Assembly (NCBI GenBank): GCA_945862985.1
Contig: CAMAZF010000017.1
Span: 1-44,462, forward strand
Direction of reading: 5' to 3'
DNA: 44,462 bases
From: Bordetella parapertussis
Lineage (GTDB): Bacteria > Pseudomonadota > Gammaproteobacteria > Burkholderiales > Burkholderiaceae_A
A program made the translations under genes and the position numbers. Positions 7,430 through 16,374 of this stretch are shown here, in pieces (the first letter of the stretch is position 1; every line of letters starts with the position of its first letter). Under the pieces are notes generated by a model. That model made no database searches, was not told the origin of the DNA, and saw only the letters and a list, made by a program, of their open reading frames with translations.

Positions 7430-10400
7430 TTATCCGAGCACTGCCTCAAGGTCGGACTGACCGAAGCAGAGGTGGTATTTCCAAACGCCGAATCGGCCAA
7501 GGTTGGTCACTGCGCGGCACCATCGCTCTGCGGCCGCCTTCTTGATCAGCGCATCGCCCACCTGGCCCTTTATCTCGATGATCAACTTGTCCCCCGATTC
7601 CAGTTCGACGATGAAATCAGGCAGGTACTTCTTGGCGACGCCTTCCTTTCGATAGGCGATCACCAGCCCCAATCGGTCGTTCTTAACCCAGGCGGCTACC
7701 GACGGGTGAGAGCCCAGGTACTCAGCGGCTTGGCGTTCCCAGTCGGAATCAAACACCGCAGCGTTGAGGTGACACCTCAGGACATCGTGCAGCGGCTTGC
7801 CAGTATGAAAGTCGACGTAGCGCGTGGACCGAATGGCCGACGCACCCGGCGCGAGCACGGCCGTCTCCTTGCTGGCGCCACCGTCGTCAACAGTCTCCAT
7901 GGCGTTGAACAACATCGCAACCGCCCGACCAAAGTGGGGGTTGATCGCCAGATCCTGCTTGGCGCCGCTCTTCACGGGCTCCACGTGCTGGTCGATGAAT
8001 TGGTTGGCGGCATCCAGCATCTGTGGGAAGAGCCGATGCACCGGAATGGCCTCGCCACGATCGGCTACCCATTTTTGTGTCAACACGCGGGCCAGTTCAA
8101 AGGCCACTTGTTGGATGCGAACCCCATTTCGCCAAGCCTGCAGGCTGACGCGAACAGATGAACCGGGCCCATAGGCGATCAACCGCCCGTCCTGTGTGGT
8201 CAACCCCTTGAGTAGCACGTCGTCAGGCACCGCGTCCGGATCGATGACCAACTCACCCACGCGGTCCCAGTCGACTTTGATTTGTATGACGCCCGGGTCC
8301 TGGTACCCCTCCACCACCGGGAATTCGATCTCATACTCGGACCGATCTGACTCGGCGTACACATGATTGGCAGGCGGAGAAGGGGGCTGAGGCTTTCCGC
8401 CCTCCACCTTGAACGGAATCAACTCGAAGGGCACGCCAAAGATCTGGGCGGTTTCTTCGGTAAACAGGCCGGTCTGCGGGTCGACCGCGTAAGACGTCCG
8501 TCGCAGGGCTCGACCCACCACCTGCTCGCAGAGGAGTTGCGACCCGAACGGGCGGAGCCCGACCACATGGGTCACGGTGGTGGCATCCCAGCCCTCGGAC
8601 AGCATCGACACCGAGATGATGCAGCGCACGTTGCGTCCGGGAGGCACTTCCGGGTTAAGGGTAACCATGTTGCCCTCGTCATCCTCCAACGCCTTGCGGT
8701 TGTGCCGCTCAACCAAAGCAGCGTACTCCTCAGGTATCTTGCGGCCCGGCCATTCGGTCTTGCCGATCGTCTCGAGCACGTAGCGAAGGCGCCGGGTCTC
8801 GTCCTGACTACCTCCCGCTGCGATGTCCTCGCCGATCTTGCTGTCGATGCGGATCGTCAGCTCTTGGCCAGGCGCGTTTTTGAACTCGGGAACGCCAGCA
8901 CCGTACTGGGTGTCGCCTTCGGCCAACCAGGCGTACATGGCACGCGCGATGGTGGTGTCCCGGCACACGATGATGAACACGGGTGGCACATCGTGCCGGC
9001 GGTTGCCTTCGGCAAAGTGTTGGCCCCAAAGCGCGTGGGTCTCACGCCAGCTGGCCGCCAGGGTCACGATCGGCGCAGTGGCGTAGCGCATCACCTCGGT
9101 CACCGTAACGGGGCCGATGTGCCCATCGTTCTGTGCTTGCTTCTGAACCCACCGCCAGACGTTGAAGTAACGAGGCACCTCTTCGCCGGAGCCGTCCTCT
9201 GTGGGCAGTTGGGGCACCTTGACGAGCCCGGCCTCGATGGCTTCCAGCAGACTAAAGTCTGAGACGACCCAGGGGAATGGTTTACCGACCTCGTTGCCGC
9301 TGCCCTGGATATAGAAGGGAGTGGCGGACAGGTCGACGCACAAGCGAATCCCGTTGCCTCGTCCACCGAGGGATTTGTTAATTCGGTCCAACCCCTCGAT
9401 CCAGATCGTGGCCTCGCGTGCGTTGGCGGCAGCAGACTCGTCATCCAGGGCGTATTGGTCGGTCTCGTCCGTCAGGCCTCGGCGGTAGGCATGGTGTGCC
9501 TCGTCGTTGAGCACGAGGATCGATGAACTGCGGCCCTTGCGGCCGCCCAGGACGCGCTTCAAGAAAGCGGCGTCGCTTTCCAGGTACTTCGTTTCGGTGA
9601 CGGTGAAGGCCTTGGGCGATCCATCCCGCTTCTTTTCCACACCGATGATCTGATAGGAACCCAAAGTCGCCTGACGCTGGATCTCTTCAGCGCTCAGGCT
9701 GGCGGTCACCTTGATCGAGCGCGTGGTCTGCACCGGCGCACCCCGTTTAACCACCTTCGCGCCTTGACCGTTCACGTCCCCCAACTGGCGCAGCTCCAGG
9801 TTGTGCCAGTTGGTGACGAACACCTCTCCGCGTCGAAGCTCGTTCATGCGGTGAACGGGCACCAGCTCACGGGTGCGGTAGAGCGAAAGCTCGTCGCGCT
9901 CGGGTTTGAGTTCCTGCAGGCGGTCCCGAATGGTGATGTTGGGACAGAGAATCAGCACCGTGTCCGAGTACTCGGGTGCCTGGGGGTTGGCCACCTTGTT
10001 GAGAATGGACCAGGCCGACAGCATGCCCATCACCGTGGTCTTGCCGGACCCGGTAGCCATCTTGAGGGCGTAGCGCTGAAAGGCGCGAAACCCTTGCTCC
10101 TTGGCGGCAGGCCCGGGTTCATCCATCGGCACATCCACGCCAACGCGCAGGTGGCTAGGACCCTCCACCAGAAAGATCACCGTTTCCACCGCCTCGAGCT
10201 GGGCGAAGAAGAGCGGCTGGCGGCGGTCTGGGGCTCGCCAGAGGTCAATCAGTTCACGGGTGACCTTGGTGGCCCCCACATACCCGGTGTCTCGCCATTC
10301 CTGAACGCGCTGGCGGAGCAGGTTGGCCAGATCAAGCAGGTACTCCGAACCTTTTGTTTCCTCGTCGAAGAACTCACCCTGCGACTGTGCACGGCGGCCG

Positions 10401-10558
10401 CGGGCCGCGCCTTCGGGCACGCGCAGGAAGTAGCTGGCCGGGCGGCGGCCGGGTTGCTTTTGCGGTGCCTGACCCTCTTGGATCAGCCAGTGCTGCTGGG
10501 GCTCATCGTAGGGCGAATTGATGATCGGGTTGGCAACCGCGTTGATCTGCGTGGACAT
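7430..10558 (-). CDS. res: Type III-like restriction subunit Res (SF2 helicase-nuclease)
   Basis: The 1042-aa product has the layout of type III Res. Walker A is M-A-T-G-S-G-K-T-T at 167-175, the DEAH box is N-D-E-A-H-H at 351-356, motif III is S-A-T at 411-413, and motif VI is Q-V-V-G-R-A-L-R-R near 700. The C-terminus has a PD-(D/E)XK nuclease: P-D-F at about 980, then I-I-E-I-K-G-Q near 993-999. In type III R-M, Res uses ATP to move along DNA after recognition by Mod and cuts when host methylation is absent. It starts 6 nt after the mod stop codon and ends 36 nt before the HEPN-Hsp70 ATG, the widest gap in this part of the run. GC is higher here than in the flanking genes, suggesting a separate origin. 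Confidence 0.93.
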   Translation of the reverse strand: MSTQINAVANPIINSPYDEPQQHWLIQEGQAPQKQPGRRPASYFLRVPEGAARGRRAQSQGEFFDEETKGSEYLLDLANLLRQRVQEWRDTGYVGATKVTRELIDLWRAPDRRQPLFFAQLEAVETVIFLVEGPSHLRVGVDVPMDEPGPAAKEQGFRAFQRYALKMATGSGKTTVMGMLSAWSILNKVANPQAPEYSDTVLILCPNITIRDRLQELKPERDELSLYRTRELVPVHRMNELRRGEVFVTNWHNLELRQLGDVNGQGAKVVKRGAPVQTTRSIKVTASLSAEEIQRQATLGSYQIIGVEKKRDGSPKAFTVTETKYLESDAAFLKRVLGGRKGRSSSILVLNDEAHHAYRRGLTDETDQYALDDESAAANAREATIWIEGLDRINKSLGGRGNGIRLCVDLSATPFYIQGSGNEVGKPFPWVVSDFSLLEAIEAGLVKVPQLPTEDGSGEEVPRYFNVWRWVQKQAQNDGHIGPVTVTEVMRYATAPIVTLAASWRETHALWGQHFAEGNRRHDVPPVFIIVCRDTTIARAMYAWLAEGDTQYGAGVPEFKNAPGQELTIRIDSKIGEDIAAGGSQDETRRLRYVLETIGKTEWPGRKIPEEYAALVERHNRKALEDDEGNMVTLNPEVPPGRNVRCIISVSMLSEGWDATTVTHVVGLRPFGSQLLCEQVVGRALRRTSYAVDPQTGLFTEETAQIFGVPFELIPFKVEGGKPQPPSPPANHVYAESDRSEYEIEFPVVEGYQDPGVIQIKVDWDRVGELVIDPDAVPDDVLLKGLTTQDGRLIAYGPGSSVRVSLQAWRNGVRIQQVAFELARVLTQKWVADRGEAIPVHRLFPQMLDAANQFIDQHVEPVKSGAKQDLAINPHFGRAVAMLFNAMETVDDGGASKETAVLAPGASAIRSTRYVDFHTGKPLHDVLRCHLNAAVFDSDWERQAAEYLGSHPSVAAWVKNDRLGLVIAYRKEGVAKKYLPDFIVELESGDKLIIEIKGQVGDALIKKAAAERWCRAVTNLGRFGVWKYHLCFGQSDLEAVLG

Positions 10559-10564
10559 GGGTGA

Positions 10565-13500
10565 TCACTCCGCCACATCGAGCACGCGCATTAGCTCGTT
10601 GCCCCGCTCGTCGATCACCTTAACCGCTACACGGCGCCGCTCACCCAGTACGAAGGGCTCACTCACCGTGCCGGCCAGATGCTGCCAGATGGAGTCTTCA
10701 AAGGTGGCCCGCAACGAACGCTGCAGGTTGTCCCAGGCGCTGGTCTTGGGAAAGAAGACCTGGGTGGCGTAGAAGCAGAGACCGTCGTAATCGGTATCCA
10801 GCATCCAGCAAGGCACGCTTTCACCGTTGACCGAGTCCGTATCCATTGACTGCGGGTCGAACAGATCGAGCCCCCGCAACTCCACTTCGTAAAGTGGCTG
10901 TCCCTCCGGGCCCTTCTTGCTCGCCTTGCGCACCTTGGCGTCTGGCAAACCAGTGATAGAAAAGATCTCCGAGGCGCGGGTGGTCTTCAGCAAGTCGGAC
11001 ATCGCCACATCGGGAGTAACCGCGACATAAGTGGCGGGGATGCGCAGCTTCCGGTCGTCTTCGATCATCGCCCTCGCGCCGGGCTCGATGGCGAACCCGA
11101 AGAAGTAGAGGCAGTCAAATTTGAGGAAGTAGGCCTCGCGCGCGGATTCGAAGACCAGTGAAGAAGAGATGGCGCCAGCGGGCGGGCCGAAGACGATGGC
11201 CACACGCTTATCGCCTTCCTTGGCCTCAGCGTGAAGGTATTCCGTGTCGGAGGTGCGGCGAACGCCAGAGAGCACGAGTTCTCGGTTGCCGGGAAGGCGC
11301 AGTGTTTTGGATTGGCGCAGCACCTCGGTCATGCGCTGGATGTGAGTTGCGGCATCATCCGAAACCACGGTGATGCCATCATTAGGATCTGTCGTAATCG
11401 GCTGTACCGGGGCGACGGTTGCCTCGACCGCAAAAGGACCTGCGACACGCGTCACACTTGCAACTTCCTCTGGGTGGTCTACCAAGACTTCCATGGCTGG
11501 AGATTCGCCTTTGGCAATTGACTTCAGTGTTATGTGGGGAACTAAACCGCCAACTTCCTCTCCCCTCCGACTTTGCTTACGTTTGTAGACAAACCCACCG
11601 GAAGGGCCAGTCTGAGGAGACTTAAGCTCGTAAAAAGGGAAGGTGGCCGTTAACAACCGTTGACGAGCTAGAGCGAGCGGCACGCGAGAAGTGTCGATCG
11701 TGATCCAGCGTCGGCCCCATTGCTCCGCGACGTAGGCTGTTGTACCGGATCCGCATGTAGGATCGAGCACAAGGTCGCCGGGGTCTGTACACATCAGCAT
11801 GCACCGCTGTATGACCTTCGGATGCGTCTGAACCACGTAGAGTTTTGTGTCCGAGTAGCCTGCGACTGTATCTGACCAACTATTGAGCAAGCTCGTAAAA
11901 GGAAAGTCTGCGTGGTATAGCTTGTAGTAGAGCTTGGTTCCAAGTACGAACAGACGGCCTTGCTGGTCCAGTTGTTCCATTCCAACTTGATTTGTTCGCC
12001 AACTCTTGCCTCCTCTAGGATTAAATGGGCGACCTCTAAATTCATAAGTGAACGTGCAACTTTTGGTAAAGCCTGACGACTCGAGCACGCTACGCTTGAA
12101 GACCTTATGTCGCTCTGGATGATCGTCAAGGCTCGCGAGTTCCTCTGGGCGAAGTTCTCGATACTCACCCCCGCCGAGGTCAAAGAACTTGTATTCCGAG
12201 TTCCCTTGAAAACTCTTCTCTGTAAAGAGATTTCGATACTTCATCTGGCCGATATCGCGTGCATACCAGAGTATGTAGTCGTAGACACTCTCAAGACGGC
12301 CCGATTCGAGCGGTGTCATAGTTCGAAAACTAATGCTTGCGACAAAGTTCTGGGATCCGAAGACTTCATCCGCGAGTTGACGAACGCGGTGATGGTTCTC
12401 ATCCGAAATCTGTACAAATACACTTCCGGATTGACTGAGAAGTTCTTTGGCAAGGCCCAAACGGTCTCTTAGATAGGTTAGATACGAGTGAACTCCGAGT
12501 TCCCAAGTATCTCGATACGCCTTCACCATCTCTGGCTCACGCGTTAGGTCGTCATCGCCACCATGCTTCACATCTCGCTTGCGCACAAACGGCTGAAAGT
12601 TTGACCCAAACTTCACCCCATAGGGCGGATCGATATAGATCATCTGTACCTGTCCGGCCATACCCTCGTATTCGAGCAGCGAGTTCATGACGGCCAGTGA
12701 ATCGCCCAGGATCATCCGGTTCTGCCAGGGGCCCTTGTGCTCGTAGGCTTCGAGGTTCTCTCGAATGTCCATGCCGCCATCGCCGAACAAGTCGAACGAC
12801 TGGCCCTTGGCCTTGCGGTGACGAATAGTGTCCAGAATGGCTTTGGTAGAGTGCCGCTCATGGACGAAGAGCGGCACCGTAGGCACGTTCAGCTCTTGCC
12901 GCTCGGCCTTGCCCGCCCAGTTCAGGAACGGTTTGGAGATGCGCTCGAGGTGATAGGCCGCGTCGGCCACCGAGGTCAGGCGGACTCCGCCTCCCTTCCA
13001 CATCTGTGGCTCGGCAAACACCGCAGCCTCTCCGTCACGGCCTGCACGCACGATCAGGCCGATTAGCCACTCGCCCAGCTCGCGTTCGGGTTGTTCGTCC
13101 CACGACAGCGCGGGATCGAGAGAACTGTCGTAGCGATAGGTTTTGGGTGGCTTGCGCGCAGTGAACTGGTCTTGTACGCCGGCATCGGGCCGCTGAACAG
13201 CCTGGTCGCCATGGGTGTACTGGCCCATGTTGCCGTCGGACGCAGTGTGCAACACATGGGCAGTCTGGCGCTCGGCCTGGCTCAGGAGTGATGGGTCTGG
13301 CGCCCGCTCCCTGACTTGAAGGGGTTCGGAGGCACTGGCAGTGGGATATCGACCGCCAGCCTCGAGAAGCCGCGCCACCAACTCGGCGCGGTTACCGGCG
13401 GTGGGCTGGCTGTACGCCTCCAGCGCAGACCGCAGTTGATCCACCGTCATCCGCTCGATCATCGGTTCAGGCTTGGCTCGCTTTGCGCGGGCGATACCCT

Positions 13501-13609
13501 CACGCATCGAGTCACTGGAGCGGCGATCCGCCTCGACGTCGAATTCGCCGCACAGCTCTCGCAGTTGCTCTGCGCTCAGCAGGTCGATTAATACCTTCTT
13601 GAGTGTCAT
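10565..13609 (-). CDS. mod: Type III-like adenine DNA methyltransferase Mod with N-terminal SAP-like repeats
   Basis: This is a beta-class amino-methyltransferase: motif IV I-D-P-P-Y at about 326-330 precedes motif I D-P-T-C-G-S-G-T-T at about 616-624, with the target-recognition region between them. At 1014 aa it is much longer than classical Mod (about 600-700 aa). The extra length is an N-terminal segment with one or two SAP-like putative DNA-binding helices (L-S-A-E-Q-L-R near 11-17; T-V-D-Q-L-R-S-A-L near 55-63) and a roughly 330-aa C-terminal domain of unknown role. It would methylate the recognition site and give sequence specificity to Res. I chose the ATG at 13609, 14 nt after the upstream stop; the frame stays open further upstream. 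The central region has lower GC than the flanks. Confidence 0.92.
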   Translation of the reverse strand: MTLKKVLIDLLSAEQLRELCGEFDVEADRRSSDSMREGIARAKRAKPEPMIERMTVDQLRSALEAYSQPTAGNRAELVARLLEAGGRYPTASASEPLQVRERAPDPSLLSQAERQTAHVLHTASDGNMGQYTHGDQAVQRPDAGVQDQFTARKPPKTYRYDSSLDPALSWDEQPERELGEWLIGLIVRAGRDGEAAVFAEPQMWKGGGVRLTSVADAAYHLERISKPFLNWAGKAERQELNVPTVPLFVHERHSTKAILDTIRHRKAKGQSFDLFGDGGMDIRENLEAYEHKGPWQNRMILGDSLAVMNSLLEYEGMAGQVQMIYIDPPYGVKFGSNFQPFVRKRDVKHGGDDDLTREPEMVKAYRDTWELGVHSYLTYLRDRLGLAKELLSQSGSVFVQISDENHHRVRQLADEVFGSQNFVASISFRTMTPLESGRLESVYDYILWYARDIGQMKYRNLFTEKSFQGNSEYKFFDLGGGEYRELRPEELASLDDHPERHKVFKRSVLESSGFTKSCTFTYEFRGRPFNPRGGKSWRTNQVGMEQLDQQGRLFVLGTKLYYKLYHADFPFTSLLNSWSDTVAGYSDTKLYVVQTHPKVIQRCMLMCTDPGDLVLDPTCGSGTTAYVAEQWGRRWITIDTSRVPLALARQRLLTATFPFYELKSPQTGPSGGFVYKRKQSRRGEEVGGLVPHITLKSIAKGESPAMEVLVDHPEEVASVTRVAGPFAVEATVAPVQPITTDPNDGITVVSDDAATHIQRMTEVLRQSKTLRLPGNRELVLSGVRRTSDTEYLHAEAKEGDKRVAIVFGPPAGAISSSLVFESAREAYFLKFDCLYFFGFAIEPGARAMIEDDRKLRIPATYVAVTPDVAMSDLLKTTRASEIFSITGLPDAKVRKASKKGPEGQPLYEVELRGLDLFDPQSMDTDSVNGESVPCWMLDTDYDGLCFYATQVFFPKTSAWDNLQRSLRATFEDSIWQHLAGTVSEPFVLGERRRVAVKVIDERGNELMRVLDVAE

Positions 13610-13623
13610 CTTCTGGTTCCCGT

Positions 13624-16374
13624 TTAATTCGGCACAGCTGCCGAGCAGAGCTTGCAGTAGTCGCACTGACCGCACGTCTTCTTGTGAGGCTTCGGCGGCA
13701 GCTGGTTGGTACGTAGCGCCTGCGCGGCCGCTTTCACGTCGCGTTGTACGTCGGCGATGAATTCATCATCTACAGAGCGGCGCTTCTGCTTCTGGTCGTC
13801 AAGTTCATAGATTTCAACATAATCAGCCGGCCTGCCTGTAAGCTCCTGATAGCCCAGGGCGTAGATGTGCAGCTGCGACTCGGTGACGTCATCCGCCTGA
13901 GCGCGTTCGTTGGACTTTAGGTCTACGATCGTCACCTCGCCGGTGTCCAGCCTTCTCACCAGGTCGATCCGCCCGGCCACCGATACGCCATCTCCCAGCG
14001 CAATCTCGATCGCCTTTTCGGTGAATTCCACCTTGCTAAAGTCAGCATGATTCTTCTGGATGTAGGCCTCGACGATTCTCTCGGCAGCCTGCTGCAACTT
14101 CTCGCGCAGCGAGGGGTAGGCATACGGCGTTCGCAAGTGCCGATCCACCAGGCCTGCAGCCTCAGAGGGCGCCACGGTCTCGCCGCGCAGCGCACGGGCG
14201 TGCACTTCGGCCAATGCATCGTGAAGCGACTTACCAAACCCGAGCGCCTCGTCCAATGGCGCGTTGAACCCGTACAAGATGCGCAACTTGAACTGGTAGG
14301 GGCACTCGAAGTAGTACTTCACGTCAGAGAACGACAGCGTGACGTTGGCCACCGAGGCCTTTGCTTGCGGTGCCAGGCGCGGACGGTTTGCGTAATCCTG
14401 TCGGCGGCGCTTCACATACTTCGACGCCAGCACCTCATTGAAGAAGTCGGAGGGTGACTGCGCCATCCGGTTGCCATCTACCGGCGCCCAACTGAGGTGA
14501 AGGAATTTCTGCGCACGTGTGGCGGCGACGTAGAACAAACGGCGCTCGTCTTCCAGACCGCCCTTGTAGCGCTGCGCATTGGCGAATGCGTCCGCCGGGA
14601 TGAGATGCCAGGCGGTACGGCCTCCGCCGCCTTTGGCTGGAAATCGATTCTTGACGAGTTGGGGGATGAACACGGCAGGCCACTGCAATCCCTTGGATTG
14701 GTGGATCGTCATGATCTGTACTGCATCCGGGCTGACGAACGCGCTGTCCTGCCAGCCCTCCGGGTAGGCATGCTCGGCGTGGAAGCGCAGGAACTTGGCG
14801 AAGGTTTCGTACTTGTCCAGCGGCTTGGAGTGGAAGTGGATGCTCTCGAAATCGGAGATGGCCTGGCTGAACTTGCCCAGGTTGTAGAAAACCACCTCAC
14901 CGCGTCCGCCTGGTACTGATTCCTCTCGCAGTTCCAGGCGTTCGAGGAACCCCAGAAACTGGCGCTGCAGGTTGTAGACCTTGAACTGGCCGGCGCCTGC
15001 CTGGTGCATGCTGTCGCGTGCCCGTCCTGCTTCCGCAATGGCCGCCTTTAGCGCACCAGCTGCTATGCCCAGATCGGCGCCCGTCCAGAATCCTTCCAGC
15101 GTCTGCTCGGTGATTTCGCCTGCCAGGAAATAGAACAACTGACGCGCGGCCTCTGCCTCAGGTTTCTGAAACAGGTTGTCCATGCCGGTGATCACATACG
15201 GGATACCGGCCGCGTCGAGTGCGGCCATCACCGCTGCGCCATCGCGGCGCACGGATCGCAGCAGAATGGCCATGTCCGACCACGACATGCCGCGCTGATC
15301 TTCACCATCGCGGCAAGCCACCCCACGCAAAGTCTGGCAGGTCTGAGCGATGTACTCCGCCTCGTCCTCGGGCGCGTCGAATGTCATGGCGACGATATCG
15401 CCCGCTTCATAGTCCTGCGCCTGGGTTGCCTTCATCTCCTTGGGCAAACGGCGCACGACTTGTTTGATGAAATCTCGCGCAACCGTTACCACGCCCTCGC
15501 TGGACCTGAAGTTCTCCTCCAGCCGGACCTGTTGCACAGCCGGGTAACGGGTCTTGAAGTTCAAGATGTTCTGAACATCACTGCCGCGCCACTGGTAAAT
15601 GGTCTGGTCGTCGTCCCCTACGACACAGATGCCCGCACCCAGATCGTGGAGGGTACGCACCACTGACTCTTGAATTGGGTTGACGTCCTGGTATTCGTCG
15701 ACGATCACGTGCTTGATCTTCTCGGCTAAGCGGGCGCGCAATTGGGAGTTGTGCTCCAGCTGATGGACTGCCTCCTTCAAGATCCCGGAGTAGTCGAGAT
15801 AGCCCTTTTGGTGGAGCAGGGTTTCGTAGTCAGGCAGGCGAGCCAGCACCGAATTGCCAGAAAGCTTTGACACGTCCGCTGCCTCGTCCTCCCGCAGAAT
15901 GCCCAAGCAGGCAACGAAGTGTTTCGTATCAATGAATCGCTTGAGTACCGTACCGTCCAGCGTGGCGCTCTGAGTCAGGCCGGACGATTTCGAGTGTCGA
16001 TCGATGAACAGGGTTTGCTGGACTTCGTTGAGTACCTCGTACTTCATGTACTCCGGCACTTCGGACTTGAGCAGCTCGAGACAATAGCCGTGAATCGTGC
16101 CCACATACATATTGGCCATACCGGTGATCGACCCCAGTTGTTGCTTGCATCGCGTGTGAATGCGCTCCTTGAGTTCTGCCGCCGCCTTGTCCGTGAACGT
16201 GAACGCCACGATGTTTTCAGGGGCGCAGCCGGCACCTCCGCTAGCAACAGGTCGAAGTAACGAGACCACCCTTTGCGCGACGACCTCGGTTTTCCCCGAC
16301 CCAGCGCATGCAATCAGTTGGAGGTTTCCACTAATGTGTTCGATTGCCGATCGCTGTGTGGGGGTGAAATTCAT
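13624..16374 (-). CDS. UvrD-like helicase fused to a RecB/Cas4-like nuclease
   Basis: The 916-aa product has full SF1A helicase motifs: Walker A A-C-A-G-S-G-K-T-E at 22-30, D-E-Y-Q-D at 226-230, D-D-D-Q-T-I-Y-Q-W-R-G-S, T-I-H-Q-S-K-G-L-Q-W and Y-V-A-A-T-R-A. The last 220 residues resemble an AddB/RecB/Cas4 PD-(D/E)XK nuclease: an H-D-A-L segment, then G-R-I-D-L and I-V-D-L-K-S. A cysteine in F-E-C-P-Y-Q-F plus a C-x2-C-x2-C-x2-C cluster at the C-terminus suggest an iron-sulphur pin as in AddB and Cas4, with tighter spacing than usual. It would unwind and degrade DNA. Its start overlaps the Pif1 stop by 4 nt and it is 14 nt from mod, placing it firmly in the same unit. Confidence 0.93.
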   Translation of the reverse strand: MNFTPTQRSAIEHISGNLQLIACAGSGKTEVVAQRVVSLLRPVASGGAGCAPENIVAFTFTDKAAAELKERIHTRCKQQLGSITGMANMYVGTIHGYCLELLKSEVPEYMKYEVLNEVQQTLFIDRHSKSSGLTQSATLDGTVLKRFIDTKHFVACLGILREDEAADVSKLSGNSVLARLPDYETLLHQKGYLDYSGILKEAVHQLEHNSQLRARLAEKIKHVIVDEYQDVNPIQESVVRTLHDLGAGICVVGDDDQTIYQWRGSDVQNILNFKTRYPAVQQVRLEENFRSSEGVVTVARDFIKQVVRRLPKEMKATQAQDYEAGDIVAMTFDAPEDEAEYIAQTCQTLRGVACRDGEDQRGMSWSDMAILLRSVRRDGAAVMAALDAAGIPYVITGMDNLFQKPEAEAARQLFYFLAGEITEQTLEGFWTGADLGIAAGALKAAIAEAGRARDSMHQAGAGQFKVYNLQRQFLGFLERLELREESVPGGRGEVVFYNLGKFSQAISDFESIHFHSKPLDKYETFAKFLRFHAEHAYPEGWQDSAFVSPDAVQIMTIHQSKGLQWPAVFIPQLVKNRFPAKGGGGRTAWHLIPADAFANAQRYKGGLEDERRLFYVAATRAQKFLHLSWAPVDGNRMAQSPSDFFNEVLASKYVKRRRQDYANRPRLAPQAKASVANVTLSFSDVKYYFECPYQFKLRILYGFNAPLDEALGFGKSLHDALAEVHARALRGETVAPSEAAGLVDRHLRTPYAYPSLREKLQQAAERIVEAYIQKNHADFSKVEFTEKAIEIALGDGVSVAGRIDLVRRLDTGEVTIVDLKSNERAQADDVTESQLHIYALGYQELTGRPADYVEIYELDDQKQKRRSVDDEFIADVQRDVKAAAQALRTNQLPPKPHKKTCGQCDYCKLCSAAVPN

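Noticed and set aside
7367-9262. Long + strand frames (264 and 299 aa)
   Set aside because: Both are antisense to res, which has complete helicase and nuclease motifs; no ribosome-binding site or domain supports them.
9764-10564. 266-aa + strand frame
   Set aside because: Antisense to the N-terminal part of res including Walker A; composition is that of a shadow frame.
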